A stretch of 22,436 bases of DNA. It comes from Actinomycetes bacterium (GTDB lineage Bacteria; Actinomycetota; Acidimicrobiia; Acidimicrobiales; JAMCPL01). A program made the translations under genes and the position numbers. The notes under the pieces were generated by a model. That model was not told the origin of the DNA, made no database searches, and saw only the letters and a list, made by a program, of their open reading frames with translations. Positions 1 to 7,981 of this stretch are shown piece by piece. Each line of letters begins with the position of its first letter. The stretch's first letter is position 1. Location of the stretch: NCBI GenBank assembly GCA_021846725.1, contig JAJZWK010000013.1, positions 1-22,436 on the forward strand. Reading direction: 5' to 3'.

Positions 1-141
1 TCCTTCGGCGATGACGCGTCCCAGGTGTAGGCAGGTGAGCCTGTCTGCTATGGACGACACCAGAGGTATGTCATGCTCGATGACGATAAGCGTTGCCCCG
101 GTGTTCTCTGCCACCCCCAGGAGGAACTCGACGAGAGCGGA
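1..141 (-). pseudogene. C-terminal fragment of an ABC-transporter ATP-binding protein (LivG/LivF-like), 5' part missing
   Basis: Read on the minus strand, this stretch translates into the region around the H-loop of an ABC ATPase. It contains the run TLIVIEHDIPLVSSIADRL followed by HLGRVIAEG, which fits the branched-chain amino-acid (LivG/LivF) type best. The catalytic His of the H-loop (EHD) is present. The reading frame continues off the left edge of the window. In the upstream direction it stops abruptly: an in-frame TAA lies at 142-144, and nothing beyond resembles the Walker B or signature motifs that should precede it. GC content counted by hand is 85 of 140 bases (61%), falling to 62 of 150 (41%) in the next 150 bp. 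I infer a decayed or truncated gene; an assembly junction is the main alternative. Confidence 0.7.
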
Positions 142-156
142 TTACATTTTCCCGCG

Positions 157-186
157 TTTATGGATGGGAGTTTTATGGATGGCAGC
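157..186 (+). repeat. 15-bp imperfect tandem duplication
   Basis: TTTATGGATGG at 157-167 is repeated at 172-182, and the two 15-bp units differ at only two bases (GAGT versus CAGC at their ends). It lies 16 bp from the point where ABC-ATPase homology ends, so it may be a scar of the same event. That link is inference. Confidence 0.6.
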
Positions 187-277
187 TGCGCTTCCTTCAG
201 TGTCATTTCTTTCGGTATGATATCGGCTATTGTATATATGGCGTGGCTATATGGCCAAGTTCAGAATTCGTCTATGA

Positions 278-286
278 GTGAGGAAA
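278..286 (+). promoter_or_regulatory. Ribosome binding site of yajC
   Basis: The sequence GTGAGGAAA precedes the GTG at 294 at suitable spacing. It supports that GTG over the internal ATG at 330. Confidence 0.5.
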
Positions 287-293
287 TATTATA

Positions 294-866
294 GTGTTTG
301 ATACAATATTTACGAGTGGTAATGTATTCATGGTAGCTGTTTTGCATCTTGCTACAACCGTTTCACATGCAAAAAAAACTGCTACAAGTTCGTCTTCTTC
401 GGGGGAGATAATATATCTCCTGTTCATGGTGCTTATTGTGTACGTAGGCTGGAGACTTATCTTCAGGCCACAGTCCCAACGAGCCAAGCAACAGCGTCAG
501 ACCATGTCAATGCTGAGCGAAGGTGATGATGTCATTACTACGGCCGGGATATACGGTACTATCCTCGAAATAGATGGCGACAAGGTCCATGTGCGTGTCA
601 GTGATGACTGCGTTATTACTATGGCAAGGGGTAGCATTGCACAGAGATTGACTACTACCATCTCAGATGATGATACCTACGGGTCAGGGTCAGATCATGA
701 CGGCTCGTCTGATGAGCAAACTGATAGTTATATTGCAGACGCGGAAGATGTCGATTATGAAGACGGGGATGCAGAAGATGGAGAGATTGAAGATACCGTA
801 TCGGAAAGTGATGATGGTGATGATGGCAGTTACAGGCAATCTGGGGTGGAAGATGCCAAGAATTAA
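294..866 (+). CDS. yajC: Preprotein translocase accessory subunit YajC
   Basis: YajC is a small single-span membrane protein that associates with SecD and SecF in the Sec holo-translocon. The 190-residue product has a hydrophobic segment at about residues 39-58 (IIYLLFMVLIVYVGWRLIF), followed by the family's basic turn FRPQSQRAKQQRQ. A small beta domain follows with the conserved 'GDDVITTAGIYGTI' pattern. The order yajC-secD-secF is the usual one. The GTG start at 294 has a ribosome binding site at 278-286. An ATG at 330 would shorten the N-terminus but keep the membrane span. The family is usually 85-130 residues; this protein adds about 65 strongly acidic residues at the C-terminus (Asp, Glu, Ser, Gly), predicted to be disordered. 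Family assignment is firm; the role of the tail is unknown. Confidence 0.93.
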   Translation: MFDTIFTSGNVFMVAVLHLATTVSHAKKTATSSSSSGEIIYLLFMVLIVYVGWRLIFRPQSQRAKQQRQTMSMLSEGDDVITTAGIYGTILEIDGDKVHVRVSDDCVITMARGSIAQRLTTTISDDDTYGSGSDHDGSSDEQTDSYIADAEDVDYEDGDAEDGEIEDTVSESDDGDDGSYRQSGVEDAKN

Positions 867-881
867 GTGGGCTGAAAGTAG

Positions 882-909
882 TGTCTGTCCAATGCTGGAG
901 AGACAGACA
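882..909. repeat. 8-bp perfect inverted repeat between yajC and secD
   Basis: TGTCTGTC at 882-889 pairs perfectly with GACAGACA at 902-909 across a 12-nt loop. There is no T-run after it, so it is not a standard intrinsic terminator. It could be an mRNA hairpin that limits read-through or protects the yajC end of the transcript. The rest of the 129-bp gap (867-995) is AT-rich and has no recognisable ribosome binding site for secD. Confidence 0.5.
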
Positions 910-995
910 GTGCAGAGACAGATAGTACCACGCTCGATAGAGGTATGTAAGAGTAGCAATAGTTGTATGTATAGTGATATCATGCATGTAATATT

Positions 996-2522
996 ATGAA
1001 GCGTTCTTATCTTCTTTCATTGGTCGGAGCCATTGTCGTGGCTTTAGTTGCATTTGGTGCGGTTTTGTCGGCTGGGTGGTCGCCGAAGCTGGGGCTGGAC
1101 CTGGCAGGTGGTGAGGAGGTCGTATACCGTCCTGCTCATGCAGTTCCTCAAAATTACATGACCGAGTCGGTGAATATCATCAACAGTCGTATTAATGGTC
1201 TCGGTCTATCGGGCGCAAATGTAGGTACACAGGGAGGCGACATCGTCGTTCAGCTACCAGGCGTTAAAAACCCACAACAGGTGATCAATACCATAGGAGA
1301 GACAGCACAGCTTTATTTCAGGCCTGCGCTGTGCGAGGCACCACCGTATACGCCGTCGACCGCCAAAAAGGGCAAAGCTTCTACATCTCCGGGACCGTTG
1401 CCTACCTCGTGTCCATCAGCAGATCAGCTGACTGCGGCCAATCTTGGAGTAAAACCAAGTTCCTCTTCGACAACAGGATTTACAGAAAATCCGGTGCCAG
1501 CAGACAGTGCACTGGCCAGCTACCCCAGTACTCCTCCAAGTCAGGATAATCCATCTTCATACGTATTACTCCCAGCATCCAAGTCGTCCGGGCAGTCTGG
1601 AGTACGTTATCTGCTAGGTCCTGCGCAGGTGACAGGTAAGGCGCTTTCAGGTGCTTCTGCGACATTTATTCCAGGTACAGGGTGGGTGGTGAATTACTCT
1701 TTGAACTCTGCAGGAGCAGTGGCATGGGACAAACTCGCTCAAGCTCAATTCCACGCTATCGTAGCCATCGACATGGATGGTCAAGTCGTATCGGCACCTA
1801 TTATACAGCCGTCGCAGTCTACTTTTACCTCTTTTGGTGGCAGTGGGCAGATAAGTGGCAACTTTACCCATACGAGCGCATCAAATCTGGCACTAGTGCT
1901 CCAGTATGGTTCTCTGCCTGTGCCGCTTCATAGGATCACAACAGAGACGGTATCAGCTACGCTTGGACATTCATCGTTGAAAGCTGGACTTATTGCAGGC
2001 ATTATGGGATTGGCGCTTGTATTGCTTTACATGCTGTTCTATTACCGGGTGCTTGGATTGGTGGTGCTATCTGGGCTAATGGTTACGGCTGCGCTACTGT
2101 GGGCCATAGTATCTATATTCAGTCATGTCAGCGGACTTACTTTAGACCTTGCAGGAGTTACTGGACTGATTGTATCTGTGGGAATTACTGTTGATTCCTA
2201 TGTAGTATATTTTGAACGCTTGAAAGATGAAGCCAGGTCAGGTCGATCAATCAGGACGGGCGTGGAAAGGGGATTCAAGAACGCATTTCGGACGGTCTTG
2301 GCTGCCGACCTTGTATCACTGCTGGCTGCTGTGTTGCTATGGTTCCTGGCTATAGGGACAGTAAAGGGTTTTGCATTCTTCTTGGGGCTCTCTACCCTGC
2401 TGGATATCTTTACCACTTACTTCTTCACCCGGCCATTGGTAATCATGCTTGGACAGAATAGAGAGGTTACAGAGGCTCGTCATATCGGAGTGTCGAGTGG
2501 GTTGGCAGTGGAATCACGCTGA
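996..2522 (+). CDS. secD: Protein-export membrane protein SecD
   Basis: SecD, with SecF, uses the proton-motive force to assist late steps of Sec export. The 508-residue product has an N-terminal membrane span (about residues 5-25) and then the hallmark GLDLAGG of the first periplasmic domain. A large extracytoplasmic domain follows, with a Ser/Pro/Thr-rich stretch at about residues 122-200 that is typical of actinobacterial SecD. The C-terminal half holds a cluster of spans, with the conserved GVTGLIVSVGITVDSYVVYFER helix and the GFAFFLGLSTLLDIFTTYF helix. The start is the ATG at 996, chosen because it places the first span at the N-terminus. No clear Shine-Dalgarno is seen. secF follows after 53 bp. 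Confidence 0.96.
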   Translation: MKRSYLLSLVGAIVVALVAFGAVLSAGWSPKLGLDLAGGEEVVYRPAHAVPQNYMTESVNIINSRINGLGLSGANVGTQGGDIVVQLPGVKNPQQVINTIGETAQLYFRPALCEAPPYTPSTAKKGKASTSPGPLPTSCPSADQLTAANLGVKPSSSSTTGFTENPVPADSALASYPSTPPSQDNPSSYVLLPASKSSGQSGVRYLLGPAQVTGKALSGASATFIPGTGWVVNYSLNSAGAVAWDKLAQAQFHAIVAIDMDGQVVSAPIIQPSQSTFTSFGGSGQISGNFTHTSASNLALVLQYGSLPVPLHRITTETVSATLGHSSLKAGLIAGIMGLALVLLYMLFYYRVLGLVVLSGLMVTAALLWAIVSIFSHVSGLTLDLAGVTGLIVSVGITVDSYVVYFERLKDEARSGRSIRTGVERGFKNAFRTVLAADLVSLLAAVLLWFLAIGTVKGFAFFLGLSTLLDIFTTYFFTRPLVIMLGQNREVTEARHIGVSSGLAVESR

Positions 2523-2575
2523 GGTATAGAGATTGAGATACACCGATAGAGGCATGAATGTATGGAGATTGCTGA

Positions 2576-4183
2576 ATGACCACGACTGAAAGCGTTACGA
2601 CCAAAGAGCCGATTAACGGTTCTGATCCGGAGGTGCCCAATAGAAAGAATGCCTTTATAAGGCTATATCGTGGTGATACCCATTTTGATTTCGTAGGGCG
2701 TAGAAAGTGGTGGTACCTTATATCTACATTGGTCATTATTGCAGGGTTGATATCACTTGGGGTGAGAGGTCTGAACTTTGGAATAGAGTTTCGTGGTGGT
2801 ACGTCCTGGGAAGTGATAGCACCTGGTGCTACTGTACCTCAGGTACAGAAGGCTATGACAGCAGCAGGTCTGACTCAGCCCACTATAGAGATTCTGGGCG
2901 GTAAGACTGTCGAGGTTCAGGCTGATTTACTTTCCTTGGCACCGTCTCGTGCTGCAAAGATAAAAACGGCAGTTCAAGATGCTATGGCAAGGATTGGACA
3001 CATATCTCCATCAGCAGTCACCATAAATGATGTTGGGCCGACCTGGGGAGGTCAAGTTACCCAGAAGGCATTGATTGCATTGGTCGCGTTCTTTATTGGG
3101 GTAGTGATCTATATTTCGTTCAGGTTCGAATGGAAGATGGCTATAGCTGCGCTCATCGCGGTGATACACGACTTGCTGGTAGTGGTGGGTGTATATTCTC
3201 TGACCGGGTTCCAGGTAACTCCCGATACGGCTATTGCGGTGTTGACTATTCTTGGTTATTCGCTTTACGATACAGTAGTGGTATTTGACCGGGTAGGTGA
3301 GAATACCAAGGGTCTTGGGGCTTCTGGGAAGATGACCTACGAGGGGGTAGTAAATCTCTCCATGAACCAGGTGCTTGCTAGGTCTATCAATACCTCGCTG
3401 GTAGCTATCCTGCCCGTACTCTCAGTCTTGGTGATAGGTGCGCAGTTGCTGGGAGCCACTACGCTTCAGAGCTTTGGTCTCGCTCTAGTCATCGGCCTTA
3501 CCTCTGGTGCCTATTCTTCTATTTTTATAGCGTCTCCTGTACTTGCATCTCTGAAAGAGAGAGAGCCGCGGTATAAGTCGATCAGATCGAGGCTTGTGAG
3601 TCGTTCGGATTACGTCGATTTGCTTACTCCCAAGCAGGCAGCACTCCTGCAAGCATCCGGAGGAACTGGGCAGAGTAGGGGGGCATCCGGGCAGGTAACT
3701 ACACGGAGAAGTAAACCTCCAGCCAGGGTAGCTGGGGGAGGCAGATCGGCATCAAGCTCTCGAAATCTTATTCGCCCGGCGGGTGGAGCACACCAAACTG
3801 TCGAAGAAATGACCATCCTGGAGGAGGAGAATGCCCGACTTCGTGCAGAGCTTGAAGCCCTGCGTTCTGGTACCCGTGGAGCATCCGATAGCAGTAAAGT
3901 GGGTCATGCTGGTGGTGACAATGGTTTAGTGAGCGCAGAGAGTACCAGTTCCGATACGGATTCTATTGATGGTAGTAGTACCGTCGACAATGGATCAATA
4001 GATGCAGAGGGTGCTGATACGGAGGGTGGTGGTACGGCAGTCAAGGGTGCCGGTGGTGGTACCTCTCAGGGTCCCAAGACTGCAGTAGCTACGACAGGTG
4101 CAGGATCTCGGAATAATCGTACTGGTGCCACTAGAGACGCAAACCGCAACAGATCGAGGAAAAAGAGTAGTCGTAAGCGCTAA
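2576..4183 (+). CDS. secF: Protein-export membrane protein SecF with a long C-terminal extension
   Basis: SecF is the partner of SecD in proton-driven export. An N-terminal cytoplasmic segment of about 40 residues leads into the first membrane span. The family signature FGIEFRGGTSWEV and an extracytoplasmic domain come next, then five C-terminal spans including TILGYSLYDTVVVFDRVGEN, the most conserved SecF motif. The protein is 535 residues, whereas family members are commonly 300-450. The last 170-190 residues are Gly/Ser/Asp-rich, with a short coiled coil (TILEEENARLRAELEALRSG) and a very basic end (RKKSSRKR). The ATG at 2576 is preceded by TGGAGAT, a fair ribosome binding site. The order secD-secF-rel is typical of actinobacteria, but the apt gene often found between secF and rel is absent. 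Confidence 0.95.
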   Translation: MTTTESVTTKEPINGSDPEVPNRKNAFIRLYRGDTHFDFVGRRKWWYLISTLVIIAGLISLGVRGLNFGIEFRGGTSWEVIAPGATVPQVQKAMTAAGLTQPTIEILGGKTVEVQADLLSLAPSRAAKIKTAVQDAMARIGHISPSAVTINDVGPTWGGQVTQKALIALVAFFIGVVIYISFRFEWKMAIAALIAVIHDLLVVVGVYSLTGFQVTPDTAIAVLTILGYSLYDTVVVFDRVGENTKGLGASGKMTYEGVVNLSMNQVLARSINTSLVAILPVLSVLVIGAQLLGATTLQSFGLALVIGLTSGAYSSIFIASPVLASLKEREPRYKSIRSRLVSRSDYVDLLTPKQAALLQASGGTGQSRGASGQVTTRRSKPPARVAGGGRSASSSRNLIRPAGGAHQTVEEMTILEEENARLRAELEALRSGTRGASDSSKVGHAGGDNGLVSAESTSSDTDSIDGSSTVDNGSIDAEGADTEGGGTAVKGAGGGTSQGPKTAVATTGAGSRNNRTGATRDANRNRSRKKSSRKR

Positions 4184-4326
4184 ACAATTTCTTGGATTGC
4201 ACATTCAGAAGTAGGCGGCGGAATCACTATGACCAAAAGTACCCAGAAGCCTTGACTCCGGCTATGGGGAATATGTCGGTGTACGTCGTCATGTAATACC
4301 GCTGTTGCTGGTATCCTTTATATTGT
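4184..4326. other. 143-bp gap between secF and rel
   Basis: No ORF or convincing terminator is seen. The only stem-like element is a weak AGCC/GGCT pair around 4238-4254. A TANNNT box lies at the right end, just before the rel start. Confidence 0.5.
4312..4317 (+). promoter_or_regulatory. Candidate -10 box of rel (TATCCT)
   Basis: TATCCT ends 9 nt before the rel ATG, and no Shine-Dalgarno is visible. This fits a leaderless or nearly leaderless transcript. No -35 consensus is seen. Confidence 0.35.
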
Positions 4327-6657
4327 ATGGAAGTGTCGCTTTTAGCAGGTCAAGATAGGCTGTATCAGGCGGTCGATGATAAATCGGCTTATAGAGTATT
4401 ACCGCATGATGATGGAGAAAGCATCGAACATCCCGTTGTGCAAATGCTCGCAGCCGAGATGGAGTCCCATTTCCACCATCCAGTTGAAACAGACGATATT
4501 CGCTTGATTGCCAGGGCTTATGCTATAGCGGCCAAGGCTCACCAGGGACAGTTCAGGAAATCAGGAGAGCCATTTATTCACCATCCCGTCGAAGTGGCGA
4601 AAATAGCCATTCAGATTGGGATGGATCCGGAATCCATAGAAGCTGCGTTGCTGCACGATGTGGTAGAGGATTCGCAGATGTCGGTGGAGGAGTTGGCTTC
4701 GCAGATGGGAGAGGCGGTTGCATTTTTAGTAGATGGTGTTACCAAACTTGATCGTATTAAATTCGATTCTTATGAGGCTCGCCAGGCTGCAACCCTTCGC
4801 AAGATGATTGTAGCGATGGCCAGCGATTGGAGAGTCATAGTTCTCAAGCTGGCAGATCGTCTCCACAATCTCCGTACAGTTGCGGTCATGCCACCAGATA
4901 GCCAGAAGAGGACTGCCCAAGAGACACTGGACGTCTATGCCCCCCTTGCGCATAGATTGGGCATGCAGGAGGTCAAGTGGCAGCTGGAGGACCTGTCTTT
5001 TGCCACTCTTCACCCCAGACGTTATGCCGAGATATCTCAGATGGTTACTGCTCGCGCTCCGGAGAGAGAAGTATATCTTGGTAGGGTAATAGAGGACATC
5101 TCAGGTATGCTGTCCAGTGCGGGAGTAGTTGCAGAGGTGCACGGTAGGCAAAAACACCTGTGGTCGATATACGAGAAGATGGTGGTACGTGGTAAGGAGT
5201 TTGAAGATATATATGATTTGGTAGGAATCCGGATCATTGTTGATTCGGAGAGAGATTGTTGGGCATCATTGGGGTGCCTTCACTCGACTTGGACTCCCAT
5301 CCCGGGGAGATTCAAGGACTATATAAATGTTCCAAAATTCAATTTGTACCAATCCCTGCATACTACGCTGGTCGGTCCGGGTGGCAAGCCTATAGAGGTG
5401 CAGATACGTACATATGATATGCATAGGCGTGCAGAACGAGGCATTGCTGCCCATTGGGAGTACAAGGAGGGGAGTTCGCAGAGAGGGTGGCAACCCGGAG
5501 ACAATCGGGCAGGTAAATCGGCGTGGATGCGTCGCCTCTCGTACTTACAGAGAGATGATGTTGACCCTGCTGAGTTCATGGAGACACTCAGGATGGATTT
5601 ATCCAGTGACGAGGTATATGTGTTCACTCCCAAGGGAAAGGTTGTCGAGTTGCCCGCAGGATCTACACCTGTCGACTTTGCCTATGCCATCCATACCGAG
5701 GTAGGTCATAGATGCATAGGTGCAAAGGTAAATGGTAGACTTGCCCCTCTGGATACAAAATTAAGATCTGCGGATACCGTCGAGGTTGTCGTTTCCAAGA
5801 TACCGTCAGCAGGTCCATCACAAGATTGGGCGAAGTTCGTAGTCTCGTCAAAGGCTAGAAACAAGATTCGCCAATGGTTCAGTAAGGAGAGAAGAGAAGA
5901 TGCTATAGAGCTGGGTAGAGATGACCTGAACAAAGCACTTAGACGCGAGAATATAGCATTGTATGACACATCTACAGCAAATGCATTGGAATATGTAGCT
6001 GAAGACTATGGTTATCAGAGCGTCGAAATGCTTTATGCATCTATAGGTGATGGTCATCAATCTTCATGGGCGGTAGCTCATAAAGTTGCGCGCAGAATAA
6101 AAGGCGAGGATGTAGTTGAAGATAGCGCTATGACTACTCTGGGCAACACTGAGATGTCGCGCGGATATAGTGATCTATCTGACAAGAAACCAGTTGCCGG
6201 TATATATGTAGAGGGGCTGGATGATGTCATGGTGCATCTTGCGAGATGTTGCTCTCCATTGCCAGGCGATCATTTGGTCGGTTTTGTTACGAGAGGTAGA
6301 GGGGTGAGCGTACATAGATCCGGGTGCTCCAACTTGGCTGCCATGCAAGCAGCCGAAGGAGAGAGATTGATTGAGGTAGAGTGGAACGATGCAGGTGTTC
6401 ACAACAATTCATTTACGGTTGCGATAGAACTCTTGGCATTTGATCGGGCACATTTACTGGCAGATGTAGCCAGATTGGCTGGAGAACATCATATCGACAT
6501 ACTGTCGTCACACACGAGCACGCGTCGTGATAGGGTAAGCAGGATGAACTTTGAAGTTGTGGTGACAGAGCCATCCCAGTTGGCCACCTTGATAGCATCG
6601 CTAAAGCGCATTGATGGCATCTTTGATGTTTATCGTATGATGCCGGGCAAGAAGTAA
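4327..6657 (+). CDS. rel: Bifunctional (p)ppGpp synthetase/hydrolase Rel
   Basis: Rel makes (p)ppGpp from ATP and GTP/GDP during amino-acid starvation and degrades it otherwise. The 776-residue protein has the full RSH architecture. The HD hydrolase domain spans about residues 60-200, with HHPVEVA at 85-91 and LLHDVVEDS at 108-116 (metal-binding His110-Asp111). The synthetase domain is at about 270-385, with FEDIYDLVGIR and KFNLYQSLHTT. A TGS domain sits at about 428-490 and an ACT domain in the last 75 residues. The RFKD motif at residues 328-331 is the form known from bifunctional enzymes, as opposed to ExDD in monofunctional RelA, so both activities are expected. hisS and aspS follow on the same strand. 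Confidence 0.96.
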   Translation: MEVSLLAGQDRLYQAVDDKSAYRVLPHDDGESIEHPVVQMLAAEMESHFHHPVETDDIRLIARAYAIAAKAHQGQFRKSGEPFIHHPVEVAKIAIQIGMDPESIEAALLHDVVEDSQMSVEELASQMGEAVAFLVDGVTKLDRIKFDSYEARQAATLRKMIVAMASDWRVIVLKLADRLHNLRTVAVMPPDSQKRTAQETLDVYAPLAHRLGMQEVKWQLEDLSFATLHPRRYAEISQMVTARAPEREVYLGRVIEDISGMLSSAGVVAEVHGRQKHLWSIYEKMVVRGKEFEDIYDLVGIRIIVDSERDCWASLGCLHSTWTPIPGRFKDYINVPKFNLYQSLHTTLVGPGGKPIEVQIRTYDMHRRAERGIAAHWEYKEGSSQRGWQPGDNRAGKSAWMRRLSYLQRDDVDPAEFMETLRMDLSSDEVYVFTPKGKVVELPAGSTPVDFAYAIHTEVGHRCIGAKVNGRLAPLDTKLRSADTVEVVVSKIPSAGPSQDWAKFVVSSKARNKIRQWFSKERREDAIELGRDDLNKALRRENIALYDTSTANALEYVAEDYGYQSVEMLYASIGDGHQSSWAVAHKVARRIKGEDVVEDSAMTTLGNTEMSRGYSDLSDKKPVAGIYVEGLDDVMVHLARCCSPLPGDHLVGFVTRGRGVSVHRSGCSNLAAMQAAEGERLIEVEWNDAGVHNNSFTVAIELLAFDRAHLLADVARLAGEHHIDILSSHTSTRRDRVSRMNFEVVVTEPSQLATLIASLKRIDGIFDVYRMMPGKK

Positions 6658-6689
6658 CTGGCTGGACTATGTACGATATGTACGGTATG

Positions 6690-6695
6690 TATTGT
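6690..6695 (+). promoter_or_regulatory. Candidate -10 box of hisS (TATTGT)
   Basis: TATTGT ends 8 nt before the ATG at 6704, with no Shine-Dalgarno between. This pattern suggests leaderless transcription and favours 6704 over the TTG at 6692, which lies inside the box. Confidence 0.35.
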
Positions 6696-6703
6696 GTGTT
6701 GTC

Positions 6704-7981
6704 ATGAGTCTTGAATCACTACGGTCACCTGCCGGTACTCACGATGTCCTATGGCCGCAGTCAGGCAGGTGGGAAAAGATAATTGGCGAATTTGCCAATC
6801 TTGCCAGGCTTTATGGATACAAATTGCTCATTACGCCAGTCATAGAGGATGCTCGACTTTTTTCTCGGGGCTTTGGCGACTCGAGTGATGTAGTGGGTAA
6901 GGAGATGTATGTATTCGAGGATAGAGGAGGGCGCACTCTTGCACTACGACCGGAAGGGACGGCATCTGTAGTGAGGGCATATATACAACACAGGCCTGTC
7001 CTGCCGTGGAAGGTTTGGTATTTGACACCGGCATTTCGTTATGAACGACCTCAGGCAGGGAGATATCGACAGCACCACCAGATTGGGGTCGAGGCATTGG
7101 GAGTGGACTCCCCTGAGCTTGATGCCGAGATAATCGATATGGCTATGAGAACCATCCGTACGGCCGGCTTGAGTGATATTGAGCTGCTTGTGAATTCAAT
7201 GGGTTGCGAGGTGTGCAGACCTACCTACGAGGAGCTGTTAAGAGCCTATCTGGCTGGACAGGTAGAGTCTATGTGTGGCTACCATCACGAGCACTGGAAC
7301 GAAGTACCGTTACGTGTACTGGATTGTAAGACCAGCGAGTGCAAGGCAGTTACCGATTTAGCACCAAGAATATCTGAGCATCTCTGTGCTGATTGCAGGG
7401 TATCATTTGACATCCTTAAAGCCGAGCTCCATGCATTGGGTATTCCTTACACTGTCGAATACCGTTTGGTACGCGGCTTTGACTACTATACACGTACTAC
7501 ATTCGAGATCATTTCACATGTGCTTAATGCTTCGCAGAATGCGGTAGGTGGTGGTGGACGTTACAATGGTTTGTCGGAGGTGCTTTCAGGACCACCTACT
7601 CCCGGTATTGGTTTCGGGATAGGACTAGAGAGATTGCTGGTTGCGTGCGATGCCGAAGGGTCCCTTCAGATGCAAAGCCCAAGCATGGATATATACATAG
7701 CTGAACTTGTACATGACGCAGAAGTCAGTGTCCTTGCAGGGCAATTAAGGAGAGCGGGTTATTCTGTAGAGAGATCATATGAAAATAAATCCTTGAAGGC
7801 TCAGCTACGTTATGCAGATAGACTTGGGGCTTGTGTGGCTCTTATTATTGGCGAAAGGGAACTTGCAGCACGGGAGGTAGTATTCAAGCCGCTACTCTCC
7901 AGTGATGAGCAGTTTACGGTGGGCTGGGATCATGTAGTACAGGAAGCAGGTAAATGGTTGGAGAGATGGAAAAAACATTAG
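6704..7981 (+). CDS. hisS: Histidine--tRNA ligase
   Basis: HisRS charges tRNA-His with histidine. The 425-residue product is a class II synthetase. Motif 2 is seen as LRPEGTASVV followed by TPAFRYERPQAGRYRQHHQI. The histidine-binding motif is LVRGFDYYTRTTFEI, followed by GGGGRYNGL. Motif 3 is GIGFGIGLERLL. A C-terminal anticodon-binding domain covers about the last 90 residues. I chose the ATG at 6704 because the conserved region begins directly after it (SLESLRSPAGTHDVL). A TTG at 6692 would add four residues. The gene lies 46 bp after rel. Its 3' end overlaps aspS by 28 bp, which suggests coupled expression of the two synthetases. Confidence 0.95.
   Translation: MSLESLRSPAGTHDVLWPQSGRWEKIIGEFANLARLYGYKLLITPVIEDARLFSRGFGDSSDVVGKEMYVFEDRGGRTLALRPEGTASVVRAYIQHRPVLPWKVWYLTPAFRYERPQAGRYRQHHQIGVEALGVDSPELDAEIIDMAMRTIRTAGLSDIELLVNSMGCEVCRPTYEELLRAYLAGQVESMCGYHHEHWNEVPLRVLDCKTSECKAVTDLAPRISEHLCADCRVSFDILKAELHALGIPYTVEYRLVRGFDYYTRTTFEIISHVLNASQNAVGGGGRYNGLSEVLSGPPTPGIGFGIGLERLLVACDAEGSLQMQSPSMDIYIAELVHDAEVSVLAGQLRRAGYSVERSYENKSLKAQLRYADRLGACVALIIGERELAAREVVFKPLLSSDEQFTVGWDHVVQEAGKWLERWKKH
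7941..7946 (+). promoter_or_regulatory. Ribosome binding site of aspS inside hisS
   Basis: AGGAAG lies 7 nt before the ATG at 7954, within the hisS coding sequence. It is the main reason to place the aspS start at 7954. Confidence 0.45.

Larger units (their letters stand above)
142..293. other. Non-coding stretch upstream of yajC
   Basis: No ORF here resembles a protein. The stretch is AT-richer than the ABC fragment to its left and carries a 15-bp imperfect tandem duplication at 157-186. The ribosome binding site of yajC lies at its right end. In many actinobacteria ruvCAB stands just upstream of yajC, but nothing of it is visible here. Confidence 0.6.

Noticed and set aside
970..994. TATAGT, TATCAT or TAATAT as a leaderless -10 of secD
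   Set aside because: The distances to the ATG at 996 are 20, 12 and 1 nt, none of which fits the 6-9 nt pattern.
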